The notes under the pieces were generated by a model, which searched no databases, had not been told where the DNA came from, and saw only the letters and a program-made list of their open reading frames with translations. This document shows, piece after piece, positions 8,595 to 19,285 of a stretch of 50,612 bases of DNA (position 1 is its first letter; every line of letters starts with the position of its first letter). The translations under genes were made by a program, and so were the position numbers. This stretch comes from Sphingomonadaceae bacterium (lineage in GTDB: Bacteria; Pseudomonadota; Alphaproteobacteria; Sphingomonadales; Sphingomonadaceae), in NCBI GenBank assembly GCA_027533105.1, contig JAPZTW010000008.1:536684-587295 (forward strand). The letters are read 5' to 3'.

Positions 8595-10208
8595 TCAATG
8601 CCCGGCGCCCTTGCCCTCCCCGGCATCGGCTTCGCCGCGCAAGTCATCCCTGGCGGGATCGCGGACCCAGCGCTGCGGGAAATCGCCCGGCTTGGCCCCG
8701 GCCTTGTTGCGCAGCACCGAGCCTTCTTCCTTGCGCTCGGTGAAGGTGACCGAGGAACGATCTTCCCGGGGTTCCAGCCCGGCAAACAGCTCTGCCCGCA
8801 TCTTGCGCACGATCGGCCGCAGCTTGGGATCGGCAATCAGGTTCTTCATTTCGCGGGGATCGGCCTGCAGATCGTAGAGCTCTTCGGTGTCCCAGACCCC
8901 GTGATACTGGATGTACTTGTAGCGTTCGCCGCGCAGCGCGAAGGTCGTCGGCGTCTGGGGATAGTTGTACTCCCAGTAGTATTCGTAGTTCAGCGAAGTC
9001 CGCCACGGCCGGGGGTTCGGCCGGCCCATCAGCTGGTCGGCATAGCTCATCCCGTCCACTTTCACCCCGGCCGGGATCGCGACCCCGGCCAGCGACAGGA
9101 AAGTGGGCGCAATGTCGATATTGGCGACGATGTCCTTCACCACCCGCCCTCTCGGCATGCCACCGCCAAAGGCAATCAGGGGGACACGCATCGATTCCTC
9201 ATAGGCGCTGCGCTTGTCGATCATGCCGTGCTCGCCGAACATGAAGCCGTTGTCGCCCATCATCACCACGATGGTGTTGTCGAGCATGCCCTTCTGCTCG
9301 AGCGTGGCGATGATCTGGCCGATCCCCTCGTCGACGGCGGACAATGTCTGGTTATAGCGCAGCTTGTAGTCCACGACATTGAGCGTCGAGTGATAGGGGA
9401 AGTCGACCCCGTGCCAGGAATTGCGCTGGTCCTTCACCCAGCGCGGCTTGCCTTTGTAGTTCTCCGGCGTGTCGGCCATGCTGGCGGGCAGCTTGATCGC
9501 CGCGCGGCTCAGCGTGTTGCGGTGCCGCTCGGCCGGGATGAAATCGGCATGGACGGCCTTGTGACTCAGATAGAGGAAGAACGGCTTGTCCTTGTCCTGC
9601 TGCTTCAGCCAGTCGAGCGCGAAGCCATTGAGTTCGTCGGTGATATAGCCGCGCTGTTCCACCCGCTGGCCATTGATGTTGAGCGTGTGGCGCGGCTTGC
9701 CCTTGCCAGCGTCGGGCAGGTACTCGCCCTGGCCCTTGAAGCTGATCCAGTAATTGAAGCCGGGCTGCGGATCGTCGCTGTGCCCGCCCATGTGCCACTT
9801 GCCGATGAAGGCGGTCTGATAGCCCGCCTGCTGCAGGGCCTGCGGGAAGAAGAAGGTGCCGGGGCGGAACTTGATGTTGTTATCCGCGATGCCGTGATTG
9901 TGCATGTACTGCCCGGTCAGGATCGAGGCCCGGCTCGGGCTGCACAGTGCGGTGGTGACGAAAGCATTGGGGAAGTGCACGCCTTCCCGCGCGATCCGGT
10001 CCATGTTGGGCGTTTTCAGCGCCGGATCGAGGAAGCCCATCGCGTCGTAACGCTGATCGTCGTTGAGGATGAAGATGATGTTGGGCCGCGTTGGCTGCTG
10101 TTGCGCCTGGGCCAGGCCCGCCGCCGGCACAAGGCCCGACGCGGCGGCCGCGACGGCGCCGATCAGCCGGGGCAGCACCCGGCGGCGAAGAGCGTGGTAC
10201 CTGGTCAT
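8595..10208 (-). CDS. S1-family sulfatase (exported)
   Basis: Formylglycine-dependent sulfate ester hydrolase of the alkaline-phosphatase superfamily, family S1. The signal peptide is about residues 1-36 (AAGLAQAQ). The N-terminal metal site is RPNIIFILNDDQ, the modified cysteine is C89 in CSPSRASILTG, and the GKWHM and GDNGF motifs are intact. The C-terminal part (LRGERYKYIQYHG, ELYDLQADP) resembles hexose/glucosamine-6-sulfatase-like members, but the subfamily is uncertain. The start at ATG 10208 follows AGGTGAGG; ATG 10226 is an in-frame alternative. It sits 58 nt after manA in a minus-strand set, which suggests that the mannose-containing part of the target glycan carries sulfate. A formylglycine-generating enzyme or anSME must be supplied from elsewhere, since none is in this window. 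Confidence 0.93.
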   Translation of the reverse strand: MTRYHALRRRVLPRLIGAVAAAASGLVPAAGLAQAQQQPTRPNIIFILNDDQRYDAMGFLDPALKTPNMDRIAREGVHFPNAFVTTALCSPSRASILTGQYMHNHGIADNNIKFRPGTFFFPQALQQAGYQTAFIGKWHMGGHSDDPQPGFNYWISFKGQGEYLPDAGKGKPRHTLNINGQRVEQRGYITDELNGFALDWLKQQDKDKPFFLYLSHKAVHADFIPAERHRNTLSRAAIKLPASMADTPENYKGKPRWVKDQRNSWHGVDFPYHSTLNVVDYKLRYNQTLSAVDEGIGQIIATLEQKGMLDNTIVVMMGDNGFMFGEHGMIDKRSAYEESMRVPLIAFGGGMPRGRVVKDIVANIDIAPTFLSLAGVAIPAGVKVDGMSYADQLMGRPNPRPWRTSLNYEYYWEYNYPQTPTTFALRGERYKYIQYHGVWDTEELYDLQADPREMKNLIADPKLRPIVRKMRAELFAGLEPREDRSSVTFTERKEEGSVLRNKAGAKPGDFPQRWVRDPARDDLRGEADAGEGKGAGH

Positions 10209-10266
10209 TTCATCCTCACCTTTCATTTCTCCGCCGGGCTGGCGCGCCATCGCGAGGCCCGCTGGC

Positions 10267-11085
10267 TCAATATGCCTTTTCACCGGCATAGGCGATCAGC
10301 AGGCAGTCATCCGCACCGAGCCGGACCTGCGCGGGGCCATCGGCCAGCCAGACCATTCCGGGCGCGATTCCCATGCCATCGACCGTGCATCCCGGCGAGA
10401 TCGGCATCAGCCAGACCGGCGCCGCCGGGCTGGCGGGCAGATCGTGCTGCGTCGATCCGCTCAGGCGTTCGACCACGAATTTCGGCCCGGCCGCCAGCAC
10501 TTCGCGCGACGCGCCGATCCGGGCGATCGGCCGGTGGACATAGGGCTGCGCCACGGACGCCGCGATGCCTTCGGCAAGCTGCAGCGCGCGCGGCCGGCCA
10601 TAATCGAACAGCCGATAGGTCAGGTCGATGTTCTGCTGGATTTCCAGCAGCGACAGCCCGGCCCCGATCGCGTGGACGGTTCCGGCTGGCACATAGAAGA
10701 AGTCGCCCGGCTTGACCTCGTGCCAGGTCAGCAAGGTCTCGATGCTGCCATCCAGAGCCGCGGCGCGCAGTTCGTCGGCGGTGAGGGCGGCGGCGAAGCC
10801 CGCCCCGATCGTGGCCCCCGGTTCGGCGGTCAGTACGAACCAGGCCTCGTCCTTGCCGCGGGCATGACCGCTGGCGCGGGCCTGTTCGTCGGAGGGATGG
10901 ACCTGGATCGACAGCCGTTCGGACGTGAACAGGCGCTTGATCAGCAGTTCGCTCGCCCCGGCATCCTCGAACCAGATCTCGCCGACCGGATCGGCGAAAT
11001 CGCTGGCCGTGCCATAGCTGGCGGGAAAGTCGCGGCGCCCCCAGACCTTTTCGATGGCGCGCCATGCAAGTTGCTGGACTGGCAT
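10267..11085 (-). CDS. manA: Class I mannose-6-phosphate isomerase
   Basis: Zinc cupin enzyme that interconverts mannose-6-phosphate and fructose-6-phosphate in the cytoplasm. The metal ligands are visible: Q61 and H63 in SIQVHPSDEQA, E80 in GKDEAWFVL, and H139 in YVPAGTVHAIG. The adjacent family signature LSLLEIQQNIDLTYRLFDYGR is split by no gaps. At 272 residues it is one of the short bacterial forms lacking the long C-terminal cupin. It lies 13 nt after the MFS gene and upstream of the sulfatase. With the ROK kinase on the other strand it completes mannose entry to glycolysis. Confidence 0.93.
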   Translation of the reverse strand: MPVQQLAWRAIEKVWGRRDFPASYGTASDFADPVGEIWFEDAGASELLIKRLFTSERLSIQVHPSDEQARASGHARGKDEAWFVLTAEPGATIGAGFAAALTADELRAAALDGSIETLLTWHEVKPGDFFYVPAGTVHAIGAGLSLLEIQQNIDLTYRLFDYGRPRALQLAEGIAASVAQPYVHRPIARIGASREVLAAGPKFVVERLSGSTQHDLPASPAAPVWLMPISPGCTVDGMGIAPGMVWLADGPAQVRLGADDCLLIAYAGEKAY

Positions 11086-11098
11086 CGTCCCGTATTCC

Positions 11099-12391
11099 TC
11101 AGTGGCCGGTTGCCGCAGCGGCCGAACCGCTGCGCAGCGCAGTGGTGCGACGGGCGGCCAGCGCGAACCCGATCAGGATCGCATAGCAGGCGGCAGGCAC
11201 CACGAAGGCGAAGACATAGCTGGTCGCGCCCGAAACCAGGCCGACCAGCAGCGGGATCACCGCGCCGCCGACGATGCTGAAGCACAGGAACCCGGATGTC
11301 GCCGCTTCGCTCGCGGTCGATCGTTCCAGCGTCAGGGTGAAGATCACCGGGAACATGATCGAATTGAACAGCCCGATGCCAAGGGCGGCATAGCCAGCGG
11401 TCGAACCGCCAACCAGGGCGATAAACAGGCAGATCAGGCAGGCGGCCGCCGCAAAGGTTGCCAGCAGCGTTGGTGCCGGCACCCGGGTCAGCAGCACCGA
11501 TCCGACCAGCCGCCCGATCATCGCTCCGCCCCAGTAGAGGCTGACCATCTTGCCGGCCTGCTCAAGCGGAATGCCTAGCACCTGGTCGCTGTTGAGGAAC
11601 AGCGCCATCTGCGTGCCGATCGCGACTTCGGCGCCGACATAGAGAAAGATTGCCGCGCCCCCGAACAGGGCCCAGCGCGACGAGGCCGCTTCGCCCAGCA
11701 TGGCGAACACGCCCTGGCCGGCTGCGGACTGGGTCTCGGCCGGCACGGCATTGCTGATCAGGCGGCGCGCAAACCAGATGAACAGCGCCAGCGCCGCGAT
11801 CAGCACGGCGATCCACAGAAAGGCAAAGTCGATCCCGAGCAGGGCTGCCGCGCGCACTTCGGCATCGAGCTGCTCGCCCTCCTTGATCTCAACCCCCTTG
11901 AGGAACAGCAGCGCGCCGAGGAACGGCCCGATAAAGGTGCCCAGGCTGTTGAAGGCCTGGCTGAGGGTCAGCCGGAAATGGCTCCGCTCGGGCCGGCCAA
12001 GGGCGGCCGCAAGCGGGTTGGCGGCCACCTGCAGGATGGTGATCCCGCTGGCGAGAATGAACAGGCCGAACAGCACCAGGCCATAAATGGCGAGGTTCGC
12101 GGCCAGCAGCATCAGCATGCAGCCGGCGATCATCAGGACCAGCGCGATCAGCACCGTGGCGACCGACTTGCGTCGCGCCAGCAGGGCGGCCGCGGGCAGG
12201 CTCATCACCCCATAGGCAATGAAGAAGGCCGAGGCGCTGAGCTGGGCCTCGACGTCCGACAGGCTGAAGATGCCCTTCACCGCCGCGACCAGCGGATCGA
12301 TCAGCGAGGTGATGAAGCCCCAGGCGAAGAACAGCGTCGTGACGGAGGCGAAGGCCAGCTGGGTGCTGGCTGTCGGGCTTTCGGCCTTCAT
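11099..12391 (-). CDS. FucP/GluP-like sugar MFS transporter
   Basis: Inner-membrane proton symporter of the major facilitator superfamily with about 12 hydrophobic segments over 430 residues. Family features include FFAWGFITSLIDPL in TM1, NPLAAALGRPERSHFRLTLSQ after TM4, AFNSLGTFIGPFLG in TM5, and GLFNSIMFPVIFTLTLE in TM10, all typical of the fucose/glucose/galactose/mannose (FucP, GluP) group. I choose ATG 12391, with a GGAG ribosome site 9 nt upstream, instead of an upstream 44-codon extension without membrane character. It is the first gene of the manA-sulfatase set and carries a good promoter with an overlapping candidate operator. The sugar is inferred to be mannose (or glucose/galactose) from the neighbours. 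Confidence 0.9.
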   Translation of the reverse strand: MKAESPTASTQLAFASVTTLFFAWGFITSLIDPLVAAVKGIFSLSDVEAQLSASAFFIAYGVMSLPAAALLARRKSVATVLIALVLMIAGCMLMLLAANLAIYGLVLFGLFILASGITILQVAANPLAAALGRPERSHFRLTLSQAFNSLGTFIGPFLGALLFLKGVEIKEGEQLDAEVRAAALLGIDFAFLWIAVLIAALALFIWFARRLISNAVPAETQSAAGQGVFAMLGEAASSRWALFGGAAIFLYVGAEVAIGTQMALFLNSDQVLGIPLEQAGKMVSLYWGGAMIGRLVGSVLLTRVPAPTLLATFAAAACLICLFIALVGGSTAGYAALGIGLFNSIMFPVIFTLTLERSTASEAATSGFLCFSIVGGAVIPLLVGLVSGATSYVFAFVVPAACYAILIGFALAARRTTALRSGSAAAATGH

Positions 12392-12562
12392 GATCCCATC
12401 TCCACAGGATGGGCCGGACGTCTTGCCGAGCGGCAATGCCCTGTTCGCTTGTCCGCTCGCGCTACCAGCCTCATAAGTCTCTCCCGGCGCCGCGCCCGGT
12501 TTGCCGCGACATCCCCGGTTCACGGCCGGGCGGGTCGAAGTCTTGCGCGGATCTGTGCGGGC

Positions 12563-12590
12563 ATGATAGCGCGCAAAATCCCCGTGTAAA
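12563..12590 (-). promoter_or_regulatory. Promoter of the MFS-manA-sulfatase operon
   Basis: On the minus strand, TTTACA (12590-12585) and TATCAT (12568-12563) are separated by 16 nt, a good sigma70 match. Transcription would start near 12556, giving a leader of about 165 nt. The -35 box is overlapped by the 17-bp palindrome at 12587-12603, the expected geometry for repression. Confidence 0.55.
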
Positions 12591-12603
12591 GAAATTTGCT
12601 TTA
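12587..12603. promoter_or_regulatory. Candidate ROK-repressor operator, copy 2
   Basis: TAAAGAAATTTGCTTTA pairs at 7 of 8 symmetric positions around a central T and matches copy 1 (2503-2519) at 14 of 17 positions. It covers the -35 box of the MFS promoter. The ROK protein of the same operon is the probable ligand, implying autoregulation. Confidence 0.55.
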
Positions 12604-12784
12604 GTTAAGATCAGGGGAATGCAGGCGGCTTGCCCTGCATTCCTTGGAGCAGATACGGGCCAAAGCTGGCTTCCCGACTTGTTGCCAAGCCGGGTTTTTG
12701 CTAAATCGTTTTCATTTAAACGGCAAGCCGAATCGGCCGCTTCTCCCGGTCGGCACAGCTCGGCAGCCCAGCGCGGGCCCACCC

Positions 12785-12813
12785 TTGACAGCATGGGGCA
12801 TCGCCAATAATCA
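12785..12813 (+). promoter_or_regulatory. Promoter of the beta-galactosidase/sulfatase operon
   Basis: A perfect TTGACA (12785-12790) is followed after 17 nt by TAATCA (12808-12813). The start of transcription would fall near 12820, about 37 nt before the GTG start. The AT-rich stretch ATAATCATATTAATAA overlaps the -10 box and shares TATTAAT with the dehydratase and symporter promoters. Confidence 0.55.
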
Positions 12814-12850
12814 TATTAATAAGACTGATAAGATAAAAATCTGTGGGTGA

Positions 12851-16180
<3,330 letters not shown>

Positions 16181-16184
16181 GGCA

Positions 16185-17684
16185 GTGACTCAACCGAACA
16201 ATCGATCCGGATGGCGCCTGATTACCGGCCTTGCCCTGGCCGCCACCGCCCTGACCCCGGCCCATGCCCGGCCCGATGCGCAGACCCGGCCCAACATCAT
16301 CCTGATCGTGACCGACGACCAGGGCTATCGCGATGTCGGCTTCAACGGCAGCACCGAGATCCGCACCCCCAACATCGACCGGATCGCGCGCGAAGGGGTG
16401 CGCTTTACCCGTGGCTATGTGACCTATCCGGTCTGCGGCCCCAGCCGGGCCGGCCTGCTGACTGGACGCTACCAGTCGCGCTTCGGGTTCGATCGCAATC
16501 CCAATGGCGATCCGGCCGATCCCCGCGGCGGCGTGCCGAAGACCGAAGAGATGGTCTCCGAACTGCTCAAGCGCGGCGGCTATTCGACCAAGCTGGTCGG
16601 CAAGTGGCACATGGGCACGCACCCCACCCTGCGCCCGCGCAACCGGGGGTTCGACGAGTTCTATGGCTTTGTCGAGGGCGGCCACAGCTATCGGCCCGAG
16701 GAGACCAATCTGGAGGCGCTGGAAAACTCCAGGAAGCCCTATGACTGGTATCGCACCAAGCTGATCGACAATGGCGCGCGGGTCCATTTCAAGAAGTATC
16801 TGACCGAGGAGCTGAGCGACCGCGCGGTCGAATTCGTTTCGCGCAAGGCGGCGGCGGATCAGCCGTTCTTCCTCTACCTCGCCTACAATGCGCCGCATTC
16901 GCCGCTCCAGGCGACCGACAAGTACCTCGCCCGTTTTGAACACATCAAGGATCCCAAGCGCCGCACCTACGCGGCGATGATCAGCGCGGTCGACGATGGC
17001 GTGGGCCAGCTGCTGGACGAGCTCGACCGCAAGGGCATTGCCCAGGATACGCTGATCTTCTTCATCTCCGACAACGGGGGCGTCGTTACGGCCGAGACCG
17101 GCGAGCAGTCCGTCGCCGACAACGGCCCGCTGCGCGGCGGCAAGAGCCAGCTGTTCGAAGGCGGGGTGCGGGTGCCCTTCGCCATGCGCTGGCCGCGCAA
17201 GCTGGCTGGCGGCAAGGACTACGACCGGCCGGTCAGCACGCTCGACATCTTCGGCACCATCGCCAGCCAGACCGGGATCGGCGCCAGGCCCGGTCGCCAC
17301 ATCGACGGGGTGGACCTGGTCCCCTACCTGAAGGGGGAGAAGACCGGCGATCCGCAGCCCGCGCTCTATTGGCGCATGTTCGACCAGGGCCGCCACGCGA
17401 TGGTCGTGGGCGATCTCAAGTACTACTACAACGGCAAGCAGGCCGTGCTGTTCAACCTGCGGTCCGATCCCGGCGAGACCAAGCCGATGCCGGTGACGGA
17501 CAAGACGCTGATCGAGCGGCTTGGTCAGCTCTATGCCAACTGGAATGGGCAGATGGCGCGCCAGCCGGCCTTCCCGCCGCTTGGCACCTGGCCGCCCAAG
17601 CAGGGTCAGCCGGGCAAGCCCGGGGCCAATGCCGCCGGCAAGCCTGGCGCAAAGCCGGCTCCGCCGAAGGAGGCCCAGCCGTGA
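16185..17684 (+). CDS. S1-family sulfatase with Pro/Gly/Lys-rich tail
   Basis: Exported formylglycine sulfatase. The signal peptide is about residues 1-26 (LTPAHA). The metal-binding start is RPNIILIVTDDQG, the modified cysteine is C84 in CGPSRAGLLTG, and GKWHMG, PHSPLQ, SDNGG and GGVRVP are all intact. The last 30 or so residues are an unusual Pro/Gly/Lys/Ala-rich, collagen-like tail (for example GQPGKPGANAAGKPGAKP) with no obvious fold. The start is a GTG at 16185, 4 nt after the beta-galactosidase stop, with GGAG inside the end of that gene. It is translationally coupled downstream: its stop overlaps the next GTG by 4 nt. By architecture it resembles GalNAc/galactose-sulfate sulfatases, but the linkage attacked cannot be read from sequence alone. 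Confidence 0.93.
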   Translation: MTQPNNRSGWRLITGLALAATALTPAHARPDAQTRPNIILIVTDDQGYRDVGFNGSTEIRTPNIDRIAREGVRFTRGYVTYPVCGPSRAGLLTGRYQSRFGFDRNPNGDPADPRGGVPKTEEMVSELLKRGGYSTKLVGKWHMGTHPTLRPRNRGFDEFYGFVEGGHSYRPEETNLEALENSRKPYDWYRTKLIDNGARVHFKKYLTEELSDRAVEFVSRKAAADQPFFLYLAYNAPHSPLQATDKYLARFEHIKDPKRRTYAAMISAVDDGVGQLLDELDRKGIAQDTLIFFISDNGGVVTAETGEQSVADNGPLRGGKSQLFEGGVRVPFAMRWPRKLAGGKDYDRPVSTLDIFGTIASQTGIGARPGRHIDGVDLVPYLKGEKTGDPQPALYWRMFDQGRHAMVVGDLKYYYNGKQAVLFNLRSDPGETKPMPVTDKTLIERLGQLYANWNGQMARQPAFPPLGTWPPKQGQPGKPGANAAGKPGAKPAPPKEAQP

Positions 17685-19273
17685 CCGGCCGCCTCGCGCG
17701 CAAGCTGCGGCTGATGGGGCTAGTCGCTGGGGCCATCGGCCTTGCGTCGTGCGCAGTGCCGGGATCGCAGGCCGGAGGCGCAAAGTCGGCGACGCCCCGC
17801 GCGCCCAATATCATCATCCTCTATGCCGATGACCTGGGCTATGGCGATCTGGCGGCCTATGGCGCGAAGGGCATCCCGACCCCCAATATCGACAAGCTGG
17901 TGCGCGGCGGGCTGCGGCTGACCGATGCCCATGCCACGGCGGCGACCTGCACCCCCTCGCGCTATTCGCTGCTGACTGGCGAATACGGGTTTCGCAGCCA
18001 GGCGGAGATCCTGCCCGGCGATGCCCCGGCGCTGATCCGCCCGGACAAGACCACCATCGCCGACGTCCTGAAGAGCCGCGGCTATGCCACGGCGGTGATC
18101 GGCAAATGGCATCTGGGGCTTGGTAACGGCCAGATCGACTGGAACGGCGATGTCGTCCCGGGGCCGCTGGAGATCGGCTTCGACTATTCGTTTCTGCTGC
18201 CCGCCACGGTTGACCGGGTGCCGACGGTCTACCTCGAGAACCACCGCGTTGTCGGCCTCGATCCGGGCGATCCGATCAAGGTCAGCTACAAGGAGCGCAT
18301 CGATCAGGCCCCGGTCGGCTATGAACGGCCAGACCTGCTCCGTTACCGGGCCGACCGGCAGCACGCCGAAACGATCGTCAATGGTGTGTCCCGGATTGGC
18401 TACATGACTGGCGGCAAGGCCGCGCGCTGGAACGAGGAGGAGTTCCACACCCTGTTCCCGGCCAAGGCGGCGGAGTTCATGCGCCGCTCGAAGGACCAAC
18501 CGTTCTTCCTGTTCTTCCCGTTCCACGATCCCCACGTGCCGCGCCTGCCGGCCAAACAGTTCCAGGGGGCAACCACGATGGGCCTGCGCGGCGATGCGAT
18601 CGTCCAGCTCGATTTCATGGTTGGCCAGATCATGGCCGAGGTCGAGCGGCTGGGCATTGCCGACAACACGCTGGTGATCCTGTCGAGCGACAATGGCCCC
18701 GTACTGAATGATGGCTATGCCGATGGTGCCGTTGAGATGCTGGGCAACCATCGCCCGGCCGGGCCGCTGCGCGGCGGCAAATACAGCGCATTCGAAGCCG
18801 GCGCGCGGGTGCCGACGATTGTCTACTGGCCGGGGAAGATCGCGCCGCGCTCCAGCGATGCAGTGCTCTCGCAGGTCGACCTGTTCGCCTCTCTGGCGGC
18901 GCTGGCGGGGGCCAGCTTGCCCGACGACGTGGCAATCGACAGCCGCAACTACCTGCCCGCCTGGCTGGGCCAGACCGATCGTGGCCGTGACTACCTGTTC
19001 AAGGAGGCCGTATCGGGCTTCACCGTGCGCCAGGGTCAGCTGAAATACATCCCGCCAATGCGCAATCCGCAGCAGGCCCGCTTCGTGGCCGAGAAGGGGA
19101 TCGAGAGCGGGGCGAGCGCCGCGCCGCAGCTCTACGATCTGGCGAGCGACATCGGCGAGGCGCGCAACCTTGCAAAGGATCGACCGGGCGATGTCCAGCG
19201 ACTGCAAGCCGAACTGCGCGCAGTCGAGGGGCGGACCCGCGCGGTTCCGGGCCGCATGGCTGCCAGCCGGTAA
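17681..19273 (+). CDS. S1-family sulfatase, predicted lipoprotein
   Basis: Second sulfatase of the operon. The N-terminus carries a lipobox, LASC at about residues 21-24 after a short hydrophobic stretch, so the enzyme is probably membrane-anchored rather than soluble. The catalytic cysteine is C90 in CTPSRYSLLTG. Other motifs are APNIIILYADDLGYGD, GKWHLGLG, FPFHDPHVPR, SSDNGPV and LRGGKYSAFEAGARVP. The GTG start at 17681 overlaps the stop of the preceding sulfatase (GTGA); no ATG lies nearby. The length of 530 residues is normal for S1 enzymes. It differs clearly from its neighbours in the middle third, which suggests another sulfate position on the same glycan. Confidence 0.92.
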   Translation: MTGRLARKLRLMGLVAGAIGLASCAVPGSQAGGAKSATPRAPNIIILYADDLGYGDLAAYGAKGIPTPNIDKLVRGGLRLTDAHATAATCTPSRYSLLTGEYGFRSQAEILPGDAPALIRPDKTTIADVLKSRGYATAVIGKWHLGLGNGQIDWNGDVVPGPLEIGFDYSFLLPATVDRVPTVYLENHRVVGLDPGDPIKVSYKERIDQAPVGYERPDLLRYRADRQHAETIVNGVSRIGYMTGGKAARWNEEEFHTLFPAKAAEFMRRSKDQPFFLFFPFHDPHVPRLPAKQFQGATTMGLRGDAIVQLDFMVGQIMAEVERLGIADNTLVILSSDNGPVLNDGYADGAVEMLGNHRPAGPLRGGKYSAFEAGARVPTIVYWPGKIAPRSSDAVLSQVDLFASLAALAGASLPDDVAIDSRNYLPAWLGQTDRGRDYLFKEAVSGFTVRQGQLKYIPPMRNPQQARFVAEKGIESGASAAPQLYDLASDIGEARNLAKDRPGDVQRLQAELRAVEGRTRAVPGRMAASR

Positions 19274-19285
19274 GAGGAGGGGGCG

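Noticed and set aside
12707..12722. CGTTT-TCATTT-AAACG inverted repeat as a LacI-type operator
   Set aside because: Only a 5-bp dyad with an uneven flank, and no LacI-family gene in the window; noted but not claimed as an operator.
12471..12850. Short frames between the MFS gene and the beta-galactosidase
   Set aside because: The region contains both divergent promoters. The peptides look random.
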